Notes: generated by a model not told the origin, from the sequence alone. 64,000 nucleotides of DNA from Ruegeria sp. Ofav3-42 (GCF_022347725.1 NZ_JAKRGB010000002.1:248001-312000); one strand, 5' to 3'. Positions 28,209 to 36,950 are shown, counted from the stretch's first letter. Made by a program: numbers and translations.

Positions 28209-28475
28209 ATGGAAGATGTGACCGAAGATCAGGCCGCCGCCAACTACCGAGTGACAGCGGGCGAGCTGCGCCAGTTCGTGGAGCGGATCGAACGCCTGGA
28301 CGCCGAAAAAAAGGATCTGGCGGAACAGCAAAAAGAAGTGATGGCCGAAGCCAAGGCGCGTGGCTACGACACCAAGGTCATGCGTAAGGTCATTGCGCTG
28401 CGCAAGCGCGACAAGGACGATATCGCCGAAGAAGAAGCTGTGCTTGAAATGTATAAAGAAGCATTGGGCATGTAA
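28209..28475 (+). CDS. gapR: GapR family (DUF2312) nucleoid-associated protein
   Basis: 88 residues, nearly all of it the conserved DUF2312 region: YRVTAGELRQFVERIERLD, EKKDLAEQQKEVMAEAKARGYDTKVMRKVIALRKRD. In Caulobacter, GapR binds overtwisted DNA ahead of replication forks and highly expressed genes as a clamp-like tetramer and stimulates type II topoisomerases. The N-terminal coiled coil is present. GGAG at 28197-28200 supports the ATG at 28209, though 28203 is also in frame. Confidence 0.92.
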   Translation: MEDVTEDQAAANYRVTAGELRQFVERIERLDAEKKDLAEQQKEVMAEAKARGYDTKVMRKVIALRKRDKDDIAEEEAVLEMYKEALGM

Positions 28476-28493
28476 GCTGCAACGGGGTTGTAT

Positions 28494-29369
28494 TCAGGGC
28501 TTCAGTACCCTTACCCCGGTCATCGAATCCAGCTTGCTCAGGTCTTGCTCGTATAACTCGAAGAACGCGTCGACGATCTCTTCGCTCCAGCCGGGCAAGT
28601 CCAGCTCTTCTTCTATTTTTTCCGGCTGGGCATGGTCGTCCAATACCGCGGCAAGAGCGTCTCTTGTATCGGCCTTCGGTTGATCGGAACCTGCATCCAG
28701 AATTGCCTTGGCCAGCGCTTTTCCCTTATCGGTCAAAAGCGATATCAGCAGATCGTACTCATCCACAATCTGGGCGTCGTCCGGCAACCCACCGATGCTG
28801 CGCAGGATATCGCCCCAGATCAACGGAGTGTCTTCGTTAGCCCATAGCGTGATCTGCACGTCCGGAGCGAAGTCCCGGATATCTTCAATCATTCCGATCC
28901 AACTGAGGTGGCTTAGATCATTGCTGCGGATGGCGTTTTTGCGTTCCTCTTCGGTGAGGGACATCAGGTGTTTGGGGATAAAGCTACCGGGATTCCTGAG
29001 CGCCAGAAACAGCTCGACCTGACAGTCGCGAAAGGCTTCCTCCAAAACCGACATTCGTTTTCCTGCGGAGGGATAGAGCTGTCCATCCGAAAGCAGTGTG
29101 CCTTTCTCTCCGGCAAAGCCGTCGCTTGTGAAAATGGTGCGCTGCATTTCCGGATCGGTCGGCAGATTGCCTCGAATGCGTTCGATCTCGTCCGGCATTG
29201 GCGGCCGGGCATTCAGTGCTTCAAACGCTGGTTTGAATACCTGCCGATATCGGCGAGGGCCAAAAAGCGCGACACCGTATTGTGCAAGCATATCCCCATT
29301 GGCCTGCAACGAACTCAGCAGCCGCCCTTCGTCGGTAAACGCTGCGCCTGCGTGGATAGCAACCTGCAT
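28494..29369 (-). CDS. Conserved hypothetical protein, possibly sulfotransferase/polysaccharide-related
   Basis: 291 residues starting MQVAIHAGAAFTDEGRLLSSL. No signal peptide or membrane helix. Central motifs are VELFLALRNPGSFIPKHL, SHLSWIGMIEDIRDFAPDVQITLWANEDTPLIWGDILR; the C-terminus has EELDLPGWSEEIVDAFFELYEQDLSKL. The beginning and the FLALRNP segment recall P-loop-type sulfotransferases, but the phosphosulfate-binding loop is not evident, so I only suggest that fold. The convergent gapR gene ends 18 bases away; tRNA-Thr lies upstream. Confidence 0.6.
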   Translation of the reverse strand: MQVAIHAGAAFTDEGRLLSSLQANGDMLAQYGVALFGPRRYRQVFKPAFEALNARPPMPDEIERIRGNLPTDPEMQRTIFTSDGFAGEKGTLLSDGQLYPSAGKRMSVLEEAFRDCQVELFLALRNPGSFIPKHLMSLTEEERKNAIRSNDLSHLSWIGMIEDIRDFAPDVQITLWANEDTPLIWGDILRSIGGLPDDAQIVDEYDLLISLLTDKGKALAKAILDAGSDQPKADTRDALAAVLDDHAQPEKIEEELDLPGWSEEIVDAFFELYEQDLSKLDSMTGVRVLKP

Positions 29370-29552
29370 ATTCGGTTCTTGTCCTTGCATTCTTGTGCCT
29401 GCCTGTCGAGTTACAGGCTGTGCTTGGGACAGTCAAATCGCCCCCGTGGTGGCAAGTGACTGATCGCATCACAAGGAAATTCGAAAATCCCTAAGTTAGG
29501 ATGAAAATTGAGGCTTGCAGTCCGGTAAAAGAGACAGTAATCGACACCCAGC

Positions 29553-29628
29553 GCCCCTATAGCTCAGCTGGTAGAGCAACTGATTTGTAATCAGTAGGTC
29601 CGCGGTTCGAGTCCGTGTGGGGGCACCA
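29553..29628 (+). tRNA. tRNA-Thr (anticodon TGT)
   Basis: A 76-base cloverleaf with encoded CCA. Acceptor GCCCCTA pairs with TGGGGGC, D-arm AGCTCAGCTGGTAGAGC is normal, the anticodon stem ACTGA/TCAGT encloses loop TTTGTAA, giving anticodon TGT at 29586-29588 (reads ACA, Thr), and the T-arm CGCGGTTCGAGTCCGTG follows. The prophage remnant begins immediately downstream, so its 3-prime end is the probable attachment site. Confidence 0.97.
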
Positions 29629-29685
29629 CAAAACTCATGAAATCTCTTAAATATCAGCGTGTTAAAGCGCATTCGCTGGATTCGA

Positions 29686-29704
29686 AGGTGACACACGAGG
29701 TGAC
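29686..29704 (+). repeat. Direct repeats AGGTGAC, possible integrase arm sites
   Basis: AGGTGAC occurs at 29686-29692 and again at 29698-29704, 12 bases apart, about 57 bases after the tRNA-Thr end. Phased short repeats at this position are typical arm-type binding sites of tRNA-targeting tyrosine integrases. No integrase gene follows; the frame beginning ATGCCTCTAG at 29708 does not continue as one. Confidence 0.35.
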
Positions 29705-29877
29705 GCTATGCCTCTAGTCATCGCTGAATTTGGAGCGATTATGATCTCAGCGAATATAGCCGGACGCGGCCTTCGGGACACAGGGACGCTACAATCGGGA
29801 CAAAATCTGTATCGCGGTATAGCGCGGCACGGCTATTGGCAGACGGCGGCGACGTTATTGTCGGCGTGCGCGCCGGT

Positions 29878-30291
29878 TCAGACGACCTCGGCTGCAATCA
29901 CCCCCAATACCGCTAGCAACGATACCGCGTCGTCACTGACGTAAGCCGTGATCTTGTCTGGCACGGGTGCAGGCAACGGCAACGGATTGCCTTCACCATC
30001 AAAACTGGGCTCGACCAGGATGAACGACGCCTGCGCCGTTGCTGCCTGCTCCAGATCGACACCGTCAGGCACTCGGCTCTCAGCGACCAGTTGCGTCAGG
30101 ATCGCCGGATTCGCCACTCCGGCAATCTGCATATCTGTCCACATACCGGAAGAAACGGCGTAACGGTCACCACCCTTTTTCCACGCCGCCGCGTGGTAAG
30201 TGTTCAGGTGGTCGCACTTGCCCAGCAGCATATGCACGTGATTTGCAGGGGCCATCAAGCCTTCACCAACAACAACGGTTATTCGTTTCAT
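29878..30291 (-). CDS. Prophage tail-region protein, unknown function
   Basis: 137 residues (MKRITVVVGEGLMAPANHVHMLLGKCDHLNTY...). Overlaps the preceding tail protein gene by four bases and is the last gene of the leftward tail operon. No signal peptide; the C-terminus is hydrophobic-helical (AVSLLAVLGVIAAEVV). I do not recognise a domain. By position it may be a late accessory virion or chaperone protein. Confidence 0.55.
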   Translation of the reverse strand: MKRITVVVGEGLMAPANHVHMLLGKCDHLNTYHAAAWKKGGDRYAVSSGMWTDMQIAGVANPAILTQLVAESRVPDGVDLEQAATAQASFILVEPSFDGEGNPLPLPAPVPDKITAYVSDDAVSLLAVLGVIAAEVV

Positions 30292-31289
30292 GCTGAGGCC
30301 CCCGATTTCATTTCAAGGTATTGCTGCAACTGAATGGTTTCCGGCCCCGTCAACGCGCGGTCTATGATGCCATGGGCATAGAGGTGCGCACTGCCAGGTA
30401 ACGGCCTGCCGCCCGCCGCAATGGTTTGCCCGCCGTTAATTGTAATGCCATCCTGATCCGCCCAGAATTCTGTGGCATCCGACCCGAGGTCTGGCAGGGT
30501 CACGGTAAGTTCATCGTCAATCTGATCGTCCGACAGATACCAAATATCGCGCTGACCGGTTTCCGTAACGTCGTACCGATCAACGCGCTTTTGATAGGGT
30601 GTTATCGCAGTTCCGGCTTCATGCTGTGGATGCCAGACCTCTATCACCCGAGCCGTTGAACCCGCCCATGTGCTGATGTTGAACGACGTAGGCATGGCAC
30701 CCGAGATCGAGCCGCTGATTTGCTCCCAGCCGCCATCGAACGCGTGGGTAAACTCACCCCCGCCACTTAGGCGGCAGCGGATCGTCTCGCCAGCTACCCC
30801 TTTGACCCAGAGGCTTCCTGTGTAGTCACCCGAGGGAAGGTTCAAAGTCTGCGTAAACACTTGATTGTGAGCGCTGAACGTGACGCGTGCCGCCGTCTGA
30901 CTACCATCTGGTGCTATGGCGGCATCAACCTCAAGCGTGTTGCTTCCTGATCCCGATCCGCCGAAGTTGAACGCGGAAAAATCAGACGTGCCATTCAGAT
31001 TCTGCCGCAACCCACTTGCAGGATGCCGCGCCAGCGTGGGTCGGTAATCGTCGTTCACCGGCTGTAGCGCATGGTGTCCGTTGCCGCTCTTGTCAGTTAC
31101 CTGCGCCACAGGATGACCCGGTGCCGTTGCCGGGATACTGCCCGCCGCATCCTGAAACAGAGTTCCGTCATTCGACAGCTCGGCCAAAAAGAGCGGGTTC
31201 AGTGCGTCTGTAAATAACCCACCGCCACGCCCAAAGCGACCGGAAGCAAATCGGCCTGCGCCAAAACGCCCGACACCCATGCCGGTCAC
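30288..31289 (-). CDS. Prophage structural protein with lectin-like domain, possible receptor-binding protein
   Basis: 333 residues. The N-terminus is a short Gly/Arg/Phe repeat (GRFGAGRFASGRFGRGGG). Residues about 60-95 read DKSGNGHHALQP, a motif common at the start of concanavalin-like lectin domains; residues 120-235 form a strand-rich carbohydrate-binding-like domain (LEVDAAIAPDGSQTAARVTFS, GSLWVKG, WEQISGSISG, EVWHPQHEAGTAITPYQKR). The C-terminus, with AHLYAHGIIDRALTGPETIQLQQYL, matches the end of lectin-like phage proteins. Likely displayed on the tail and used in host recognition. Confidence 0.6.
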   Translation of the reverse strand: MTGMGVGRFGAGRFASGRFGRGGGLFTDALNPLFLAELSNDGTLFQDAAGSIPATAPGHPVAQVTDKSGNGHHALQPVNDDYRPTLARHPASGLRQNLNGTSDFSAFNFGGSGSGSNTLEVDAAIAPDGSQTAARVTFSAHNQVFTQTLNLPSGDYTGSLWVKGVAGETIRCRLSGGGEFTHAFDGGWEQISGSISGAMPTSFNISTWAGSTARVIEVWHPQHEAGTAITPYQKRVDRYDVTETGQRDIWYLSDDQIDDELTVTLPDLGSDATEFWADQDGITINGGQTIAAGGRPLPGSAHLYAHGIIDRALTGPETIQLQQYLEMKSGASA

Positions 31290-31555
31290 TCCTCAACAAC
31301 CAATGTTGCCGGGCCGACCATCCAGAGGCGCTCGCCGTCCTTCAGCTGCATCGGCTTGCTGTCCAGCGGCAACAGAGGATGCCCGTTCTCGACAGCGATT
31401 GTCGGCAGGTCATCCGACATTGTCGTGACGTAGCGCGCCAGTTTGCTGCGGTGGCTGTCTTTTGGGTAAGACAGCAGGATATCGGTGTCGCCGTTCGCCG
31501 TGTAACGGGCGCTGGCGTCCCAGTTGTCCAAAGCGTTAATAACGGTGCTGGCCAT
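31286..31555 (-). CDS. Small prophage protein, unknown function
   Basis: 89 residues, acidic, with no signal peptide. The sequence (MASTVINALDNWDASARYTANGDTD..., then DGERLWMVGPATLVVEE) looks strand-rich, like a small virion or tail decoration component. Overlaps the next gene by ATGA, so it belongs to the same operon. No named family recognised. Confidence 0.55.
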   Translation of the reverse strand: MASTVINALDNWDASARYTANGDTDILLSYPKDSHRSKLARYVTTMSDDLPTIAVENGHPLLPLDSKPMQLKDGERLWMVGPATLVVEE

Positions 31556-31603
31556 TGCTTTTTTCCTTCACTTTTAACGGTTCCCGTAGGCGGCGATCAC
31601 GCA

Positions 31604-32416
31604 TCATTCACCCCACCAGAAATTGCTGATCAGCAGCTCGGCGCGTGCGCCTCGGGTGTCATTGGTTTTGCCGATGGAGTAGGTGGTCTCGATAGGCGTG
31701 ATCCGGAACGCCGAGAAGATTTCGCGGATCTCGGGCACATCGTTGATCGACATGAGGAACTGACCCCGGATATCCTTTAGATGTACGGCCATTCGCTCAA
31801 AATCGGCCCGCTCAAACAGGTTCTTCCCGTAATCGTTCTCACAGCCCCAATAGGGTGGATCGAGGTAGAAGAATGCACTCGGCCGCTCAACGCGCCGGAT
31901 GAATTCCGCATAATCCAGACAGGTTACTGTAACGCCGGACAGGCGCGTGTGCAGCGCTTCCAGATCCGATTCCAGCGTCGTCAGATTGAACCGGGCGGGA
32001 CGGTCAACTGAGAGGCCGAAATTCCGTCCCGAAATCTTGCCGCCAAAGGCGGTGCGCTGCAGGTACAGGAAGCGCGCTGCGCGCTGCATATCGGTCAGCG
32101 TGGATGGGTCGGTATCAACCAGCCGGTTGAAGTTGGCCTGCGTTGTCAGTTGGAACCGCATCAGGTCCAGAAAGGCCACGTAGTGCTCCTGAAGGACACG
32201 GAACAGGTTGTAGACGTCCTGCTGGGCGTCGTTGATGAACTCGGCCCGGGCCTGTTTGCGGCGGCGCAGGAAGATACCGCCCATGCCCACGAATGGCTCG
32301 GCGTAGGTCAGGTGTGGGTCTGCGTCGATGATGGCGCAGATGCGCTTGGCCAAATTGCGTTTACCACCCAGCCATGGTGCGATTGGTTTGGTCTGCTCGA
32401 TGTCATGCTTTGACAT
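31604..32416 (-). CDS. Prophage DNA adenine methyltransferase (D12 class)
   Basis: About 270 residues. The SAM-binding motif regions are APWLGGKRNLAKRI and AEPFVGMGGIFLRRR, the target-recognition region lies in the middle, and the catalytic motif is FYLDPPYWG, as in Dam/M.DpnIIA-type N6-adenine methyltransferases. The target sequence cannot be read from the gene. Phages use such enzymes to protect their DNA. Start at 32416 (MSKHDIEQTKPI) is a choice; 32458 and 32452 are in frame and overlap the small gene upstream. Confidence 0.88.
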   Translation of the reverse strand: MSKHDIEQTKPIAPWLGGKRNLAKRICAIIDADPHLTYAEPFVGMGGIFLRRRKQARAEFINDAQQDVYNLFRVLQEHYVAFLDLMRFQLTTQANFNRLVDTDPSTLTDMQRAARFLYLQRTAFGGKISGRNFGLSVDRPARFNLTTLESDLEALHTRLSGVTVTCLDYAEFIRRVERPSAFFYLDPPYWGCENDYGKNLFERADFERMAVHLKDIRGQFLMSINDVPEIREIFSAFRITPIETTYSIGKTNDTRGARAELLISNFWWGE

Positions 32417-32435
32417 TTGTTCTCGAATCGTTCTC

Positions 32436-32543
32436 TTATGCGGCCATCTCATGATCATGAGTGCGGACGGCCTTGATTTGCGTCAGGTCGGCGGGGGGTC
32501 TTGGCTGGCTTCCCCGTGGTATTGGGCGGTTGCCGCCGCCCAT
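32436..32543 (-). CDS. Possible very small prophage gene
   Basis: A 35-residue frame (MGGGNRPIPRGSQPRPPADLTQIKAVRTHDHEMAA) that starts nine bases past the upstream gene's last sense codon and fills the gap before the methyltransferase gene. GGAGG lies just ahead of the ATG but closer than usual. Proline-rich, no domain. It may be real only as a coupled product; weak evidence. Confidence 0.3.
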   Translation of the reverse strand: MGGGNRPIPRGSQPRPPADLTQIKAVRTHDHEMAA

Positions 32544-32551
32544 GCCTCCGC

Positions 32552-32947
32552 TTAACGGTAGGTGTCCAAAACCCCCTGAAGGGTTGCGTAATAGTCCCGG
32601 TATTCGAAGGAGCCGAACTGGCCACCAACGCGCACTGCGAGATAGAAGATGAAGCTGACCAAAATGGCGGTGGTGGCTTTGGCTGGCCAACCAAGATCCT
32701 GATCTTGCGTAACGGCGTCCTTCAGCATCGCCTTCAGGAACTTCCAGTCGCATCGGGCTCGGTCCCAGCGGTCACCACCGACCGCGTAGCCGAAGTCATG
32801 GTGCCGCCAGCTGGCGTCCTGGAAGAACCAGCTGGCGGTTTCTGTAATGAAGCGACGCACCGCGTCGGGCAGCCAGAACGGCCCCAGTCCGTTGCCGAAC
32901 TTTGCCTGCTGATCCGGGGTCAGATCATGAAACGACGGGCGCAGCAT
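32552..32947 (-). CDS. Phage protein with phospholipase A2-like HDxxY motif
   Basis: 131 residues (MLRPSFHDLTPDQQAKFGNG...). Residues around 45-75 contain WRHHDFGYAVGGDRWDRARCDWKFLKAML, which resembles the Ca2+/His-Asp active-site helix of phage and parvovirus phospholipase A2-like proteins. A membrane helix follows (TAILVSFIFYLAVRVGG). Together this suggests a membrane-active protein in entry or lysis. The start is placed at the ATG that overlaps the end of the tail assembly gene; longer frame to 33022 is out of family. Confidence 0.5.
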   Translation of the reverse strand: MLRPSFHDLTPDQQAKFGNGLGPFWLPDAVRRFITETASWFFQDASWRHHDFGYAVGGDRWDRARCDWKFLKAMLKDAVTQDQDLGWPAKATTAILVSFIFYLAVRVGGQFGSFEYRDYYATLQGVLDTYR

Positions 32948-33633
32948 CAGTCCACCTGCACGCCAAGAGAGATGGCAAGAGCCTTGGCTTCCGCGATCCC
33001 GCCCTTCAGGATTTCTTCCCATTTGAACGGATCGGTTTCAGCTTCCAGCCTGTCGTCCAGTTTGACCCGCAAGCCCGTTGCCCTCGCAATGATGGCTTCA
33101 AACTGAGTGGCTCTGGCGATGATCTTGTCTGCAACCTCCGTCGCGGTCTTGTCCTGTACGTCCGCTTCACCCTTGATCATGGCGGACTGGTCCGGGCGCG
33201 CAGTTCCGGCCTTGACCGCGCGTGCGGCTTCCGCCTTGGCAGGCCAACTGGCACGTTCATATTGCGGGACTCGACCGCTGATCTTCTCAAGAAAGCCGTC
33301 GATCCACGAGACCATTGCCAGGCGCGCCGATGACCGATCCGGGTAGAGCGGCAGAACCGGCTTCTCGGTCAGCGCTTCGTCAGGCAGCGGGCCAAGGTCT
33401 TTGACCACATGCTCTGCACCATCTGCGGTCCAGTAGGTCGTATTCCGAAGATCGTCGACGAGTTTCCACGCGCCGTCTTTGAACACGCGCGCCTTGCCTT
33501 CCAGCTTGGCGGGCGGTTTGGTCAGCGTGGCATTGCCCGGAACAAGCGGCGTTCCGTCCTTCGGATCGGGCCTCGCGGTGCCCTCCGACAAAAACTCGCT
33601 CGTCTTGGCGTCGTAGTGATAAATCGATGTCAT
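32947..33633 (-). CDS. Phage tail fibre assembly chaperone-like protein
   Basis: 228 residues. The N-terminus YHYDAKTSEFLSEGTARPDP followed by LVPGNATLTKPPA and AWKLVDDLRNTTYW is the pattern of tail fibre assembly chaperones, which sit next to the tail fibre gene, as here (the fibre gene ends two bases upstream). The second half is Ala/Glu/Arg-rich and helical. Its stop overlaps the start of the PLA2-like gene. Not essential to define function beyond tail assembly. Confidence 0.7.
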   Translation of the reverse strand: MTSIYHYDAKTSEFLSEGTARPDPKDGTPLVPGNATLTKPPAKLEGKARVFKDGAWKLVDDLRNTTYWTADGAEHVVKDLGPLPDEALTEKPVLPLYPDRSSARLAMVSWIDGFLEKISGRVPQYERASWPAKAEAARAVKAGTARPDQSAMIKGEADVQDKTATEVADKIIARATQFEAIIARATGLRVKLDDRLEAETDPFKWEEILKGGIAEAKALAISLGVQVD

Positions 33634-33635
33634 GA

Positions 33636-34784
33636 TCAGGCTCCGAAGTTGTAGTCGGCCACGATGAAGCGCTTCACGGCAATGTTGCGCATGCGGTTTT
33701 CTGAGGCCGTTGGAACCACGCGTGATGCATCAAAATCGACCCAACCATACGTGGGACCACCAGCTTGCGTTGAATTTTCCAAAGCGGTGGGTGTGCCAGA
33801 TGCCGGATCGAACCAGAATGGGCCGGTGGTGTCAGACCCACGAAACATCCAACCGTTGTCAGTCCCTATATGACCAACGATGTTTCGGATCGCGTCGCCC
33901 TGTTCTTCGGTCAGTGACCGGCCGACATCGATGCCGCGCCCACCGTCCAGCACCCGGTCAACTGTCGCCCTTGCGTCGATCAGATCGAAGGTGGTTGCAC
34001 CATCGCCGGGACCGTAAGCAGCGGTTGACGCGCCTGTGGCGTCATAGCGGCCTGATGCCTGAACCTTCGCCCACAGGTCAGGATAAGAGGCGCGCGAAAC
34101 AGCAGAACGGTCCAGTTCAAGTGCGATCACCTCGGCAGGCACGTCGGGCAGATCGTGGTAAGTCGTCAGGCGCTTTCCGATGGGATACACGGCCTGAATC
34201 AAGGACTGTCTGGCTTTGGCCAGCGTCAAAGGCGAGATGACTTTGTCTGGCTTTGCACCCGCTTGCGCTTCGGCCTCGGTGGCAAATGCTACAGCCAAGG
34301 TCCGATCCTGGCCCAAATCACCACCGCCTTGAAGGCCCGTGCCCGCGATGATCTTTCTCTCGTTCGGCACGTAAGCATCTGTGCCCTGCACCTGCAGGAC
34401 GAGGTTCTGCAGATCGGAAAACAGCACATGGATGCGGATCAGCGAAGAGGTCGCGTCCTTGACCTGGTTCACTGGCGGGTCGTAGCGGGCGATGGCAATC
34501 AGATCGCCGTCTTTGTCGAACAGGCCCGCCTCGCGGATGATGAAGGGACCTTCGGTTGTCTCCAGCAGAATCTCGAAAAAGGCTGTGTTCAGGGCACCAT
34601 CCACGGTTCCACTGGCCTGTACGGGTTTGCGGCCCTGCTCGTTCAGCAGGGCGGTTTCACCGCCGCCCGGAACGCGGTCCCCGTCGCCCCATGCGATATG
34701 TGTGATCTCCAGCGCCTCTTGTTGCGCAAGCGCGGCCGCTTCCTTGTTGCGGCCGATATTGGTGATGAGTGCCTTATGTGCCAT
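33636..34784 (-). CDS. Phage tail fibre/tail-collar protein (DUF3751-type)
   Basis: 382 residues. The N-terminus (MAHKALITNIGRNKEAAALAQQEALEITHIAWGDG) and the GPFIIREAGLFDKDGDLIAIARYDPP block are the conserved attachment domain of P2-like tail fibres (gpH N-terminus). The C-terminal half has a collar-type fold ending in a conserved VDRVLDGGRGIDVGRSL region and a strand-rich tip. The full length of P2 gpH is longer (669 aa), so the distal fibre is shorter here. It follows gpI in the operon, as in P2. Confidence 0.85.
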   Translation of the reverse strand: MAHKALITNIGRNKEAAALAQQEALEITHIAWGDGDRVPGGGETALLNEQGRKPVQASGTVDGALNTAFFEILLETTEGPFIIREAGLFDKDGDLIAIARYDPPVNQVKDATSSLIRIHVLFSDLQNLVLQVQGTDAYVPNERKIIAGTGLQGGGDLGQDRTLAVAFATEAEAQAGAKPDKVISPLTLAKARQSLIQAVYPIGKRLTTYHDLPDVPAEVIALELDRSAVSRASYPDLWAKVQASGRYDATGASTAAYGPGDGATTFDLIDARATVDRVLDGGRGIDVGRSLTEEQGDAIRNIVGHIGTDNGWMFRGSDTTGPFWFDPASGTPTALENSTQAGGPTYGWVDFDASRVVPTASENRMRNIAVKRFIVADYNFGA

Positions 34785-34793
34785 GCGCGCTCC

Positions 34794-35465
34794 TTACGCG
34801 GTTGTCACAATGGATGTGATACGGGTGGTCGGGACAACGGCCATGGACGCCGCTGCGCCCAGTACAGGCGGCGGATCGATGACCGCGTCTGCAATTGCCG
34901 TGGTGTGGGTCAGGGGAAACGCGCCTGCATAGGATCTGCTGCGGCCGACAACGCCGATGCGCAGATCCGTGTCTTGCGACTGCCGCTTGGTCGCCTCGAT
35001 CATTTTCAGCGTGGCACGGGTCTGGCGTGGCGAGAAGTAACCGTCGTCGTCATCGGGATAGAGCACGTCATCGACCATGATTGTCAGCCGGTGCGTGTTT
35101 GCTGCCCCTAAAGGTGTCTGCCGGTACCATTGCTCGATGTCTGCCGTCATGCCCATCAGGCTGAGGCCGAGCTTGACGCCTGCATCGTATCCTTCCAGCG
35201 ATTGCAGCTCCCACGCGTTCTTCAGGATGCGCCGCTGGATGGCTTCGGGCAGCTCGGGGTCGATGAACTCCTGCATCGAGTATTCCGCGATCAGCGCGGG
35301 CAGCGCCTCGGCCGGGCAGGTCTCGGCCTCCTTGACCTGAAAAGCGGTAATCGGCTGGTCACGGATGATCTCGTTTAACGCCCGCAGATAAGCTGTGCCG
35401 CGCGCATCCTTCACCTGTGGCGGCGTGATGCGGTCGAGTTGATCGTTCTCCCAATAGCCCGCCAT
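34794..35465 (-). CDS. P2 gpI-like phage tail protein
   Basis: 223 residues starting MAGYWENDQLDRITPPQ. The segment LPALIAEYSMQEFIDPELPEAIQRRILKNAWELQSLEGY matches the gpI family, a baseplate component that connects wedges to fibres. The start codon overlaps the stop of gpJ (ATGA type). The C-terminal 60 residues are Ala/Thr-rich and not conserved. Confidence 0.85.
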   Translation of the reverse strand: MAGYWENDQLDRITPPQVKDARGTAYLRALNEIIRDQPITAFQVKEAETCPAEALPALIAEYSMQEFIDPELPEAIQRRILKNAWELQSLEGYDAGVKLGLSLMGMTADIEQWYRQTPLGAANTHRLTIMVDDVLYPDDDDGYFSPRQTRATLKMIEATKRQSQDTDLRIGVVGRSRSYAGAFPLTHTTAIADAVIDPPPVLGAAASMAVVPTTRITSIVTTA

Positions 35466-36577
35466 CACACTGCCTCCACCGTGACGTTCAGTGTCGTGCA
35501 TTTGCGCCAGGACGACGCTGCCACCTCTTTGAAGGCGAGACCAGGCACAGAGGCATCCACCACGCCTGTCACATCACGCGCGGCGTCGATCAGAGCGGAG
35601 GGCGCGATGTAGCCGCCCAGACTGCGGGTCCATTCATCCAGCACGTTCTGGACAGCGGCCGTTGCGGGGGCTTCTGCTGTTGGGGTGGACAGGACCAGCG
35701 TCAGATTTGCGGTGAACGCGTCGGGCGCAGGGGCTTTGACCTGAATGAAATCCCCCTGATGCGTGTTGCTGTCATTGAACACGCCCAGAAGGGAGGTGAT
35801 CTCCTGCGCGTTTGGCGCGCCGGTATCCATCAGCGGATAGATATCGACGTAACCCGGCTGCGGCCGGGTAATGTGGACATCGATGCAGCGGGCGTTCCAG
35901 CCCAGCACATCGGCACGGTACCGTTCCCGGTTCAGACCGCCCCCGATCCGCTCGAAGGCCAGCGCCAGACGCTCGCGGTAGCGGTCATCAGGTTCACGCT
36001 CGGAGCCGCCGCCGGTTTCAGTCAGGTTGGTCACGGCGCTGATGCCCGGCACCGGGTCCACCAGCACGGTGAGCGCGCCAACAGGCTGCCCATTCGCGCC
36101 GATCCCGACCTTTTTGGCCGTGGCAGGCACATCGATACTGGATTGCCCGACATCCAGCGCCACGGGCTGGCTGGTGGCGAACTGGACCTGCCCACCGGCG
36201 TCACCAACCCGCGTTCCGGCCGGGATCTGAATGCGGGCAACAGCGGGCTGTGCCGTCGAGAACCGCAGGTTGGTGGTGGCGGCCGTCGCCGTCAGGCGCG
36301 GTGTGTTGCGATCCGCGCCATGCCGGTCCAGCCAATCGCCCTGCGCCCATGCGATGAAACAGTTCTGCAGCGCCAGTTGTTCTTCAGCGCCACGCAGGGC
36401 CAGCATGTAGGCGATGGTCTCCAGCAGGTGCATCTCGACCTGCATCTCGGACAGGGTGCGGCCGGTGTCGGCTTCGAATTTCGCCTTGGCCTGATCCAGC
36501 AGTTTTTGCGCTTCGACGGTGACGAAACCGGGCGCGCCCGCCTTGTTCAGGACGGTGATTGGTGCATCAGAAGGCAT
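35465..36577 (-). CDS. P2 gpJ-like baseplate assembly protein
   Basis: 370 residues, start MPSDAPITVLNKAGAPGFV. The baseplate J domain (QKLLDQAKAKFEADTGRTLSEMQVEMHLLETIAYMLALRGAEEQLALQNCF, then NLTETGGGSEREPDDRYRERLALAFERIGGGLNRERY) is clear. GpJ forms baseplate wedges of contractile tails. Start at 36577 overlaps the end of gpW by 11 bases. Complete relative to the family. Confidence 0.9.
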   Translation of the reverse strand: MPSDAPITVLNKAGAPGFVTVEAQKLLDQAKAKFEADTGRTLSEMQVEMHLLETIAYMLALRGAEEQLALQNCFIAWAQGDWLDRHGADRNTPRLTATAATTNLRFSTAQPAVARIQIPAGTRVGDAGGQVQFATSQPVALDVGQSSIDVPATAKKVGIGANGQPVGALTVLVDPVPGISAVTNLTETGGGSEREPDDRYRERLALAFERIGGGLNRERYRADVLGWNARCIDVHITRPQPGYVDIYPLMDTGAPNAQEITSLLGVFNDSNTHQGDFIQVKAPAPDAFTANLTLVLSTPTAEAPATAAVQNVLDEWTRSLGGYIAPSALIDAARDVTGVVDASVPGLAFKEVAASSWRKCTTLNVTVEAV

Positions 36578-36950
36578 AGGCCACCTCCGTGGTCTGGAAA
36601 TCGTCCCCAACAGCCTCGACCGGCGACCACGTCACATTCAGCGAAATGGTCTCAAAGGTGGTCTGATAAGTGATCTCGTGCACCTTCACGCGGGGCACCC
36701 AGAGCTTCAGCGCTTCGCGTACCTCGGCCACGACAAACAGGCTGCGCACGTTCATCGGCCGATCCCGGAACTGGTCCAGATCACAGCCCTTTTCGGGGTT
36801 CAGCGGCACCGAGCCTTTGGGCGTCAGGATGCACTGGCGGATTTCCTGTGCCAGATCCTCAAGATCAGGCGCAATCTCGCCCCACGCAGGCCCCTCGGCC
36901 GTGCGTTTCATTTGCCAATGTACGTTTGTGATGGTGTTCCGATCCAGCAT
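36567..36950 (-). CDS. P2 gpW/T4 gp25-like baseplate protein
   Basis: 127 residues of the GPW/gp25 lysozyme-like fold. Seen: LEDLAQEIRQCILTPKGSVPLNPEKGCDL and the late helix region. It is a baseplate wedge/sheath-initiator protein in contractile tails. The usual upstream neighbour gpV is separated from it by the inserted opposite-strand gene at 37170-38045. Confidence 0.85.
   Translation of the reverse strand: MLDRNTITNVHWQMKRTAEGPAWGEIAPDLEDLAQEIRQCILTPKGSVPLNPEKGCDLDQFRDRPMNVRSLFVVAEVREALKLWVPRVKVHEITYQTTFETISLNVTWSPVEAVGDDFQTTEVAYAF

Noticed and set aside
29708..29944. A 78-residue frame directly after the putative integrase arm repeats
   Set aside because: Begins like an integrase (MPL) but the following residues show no integrase similarity, and it overlaps the tail gene on the other strand.
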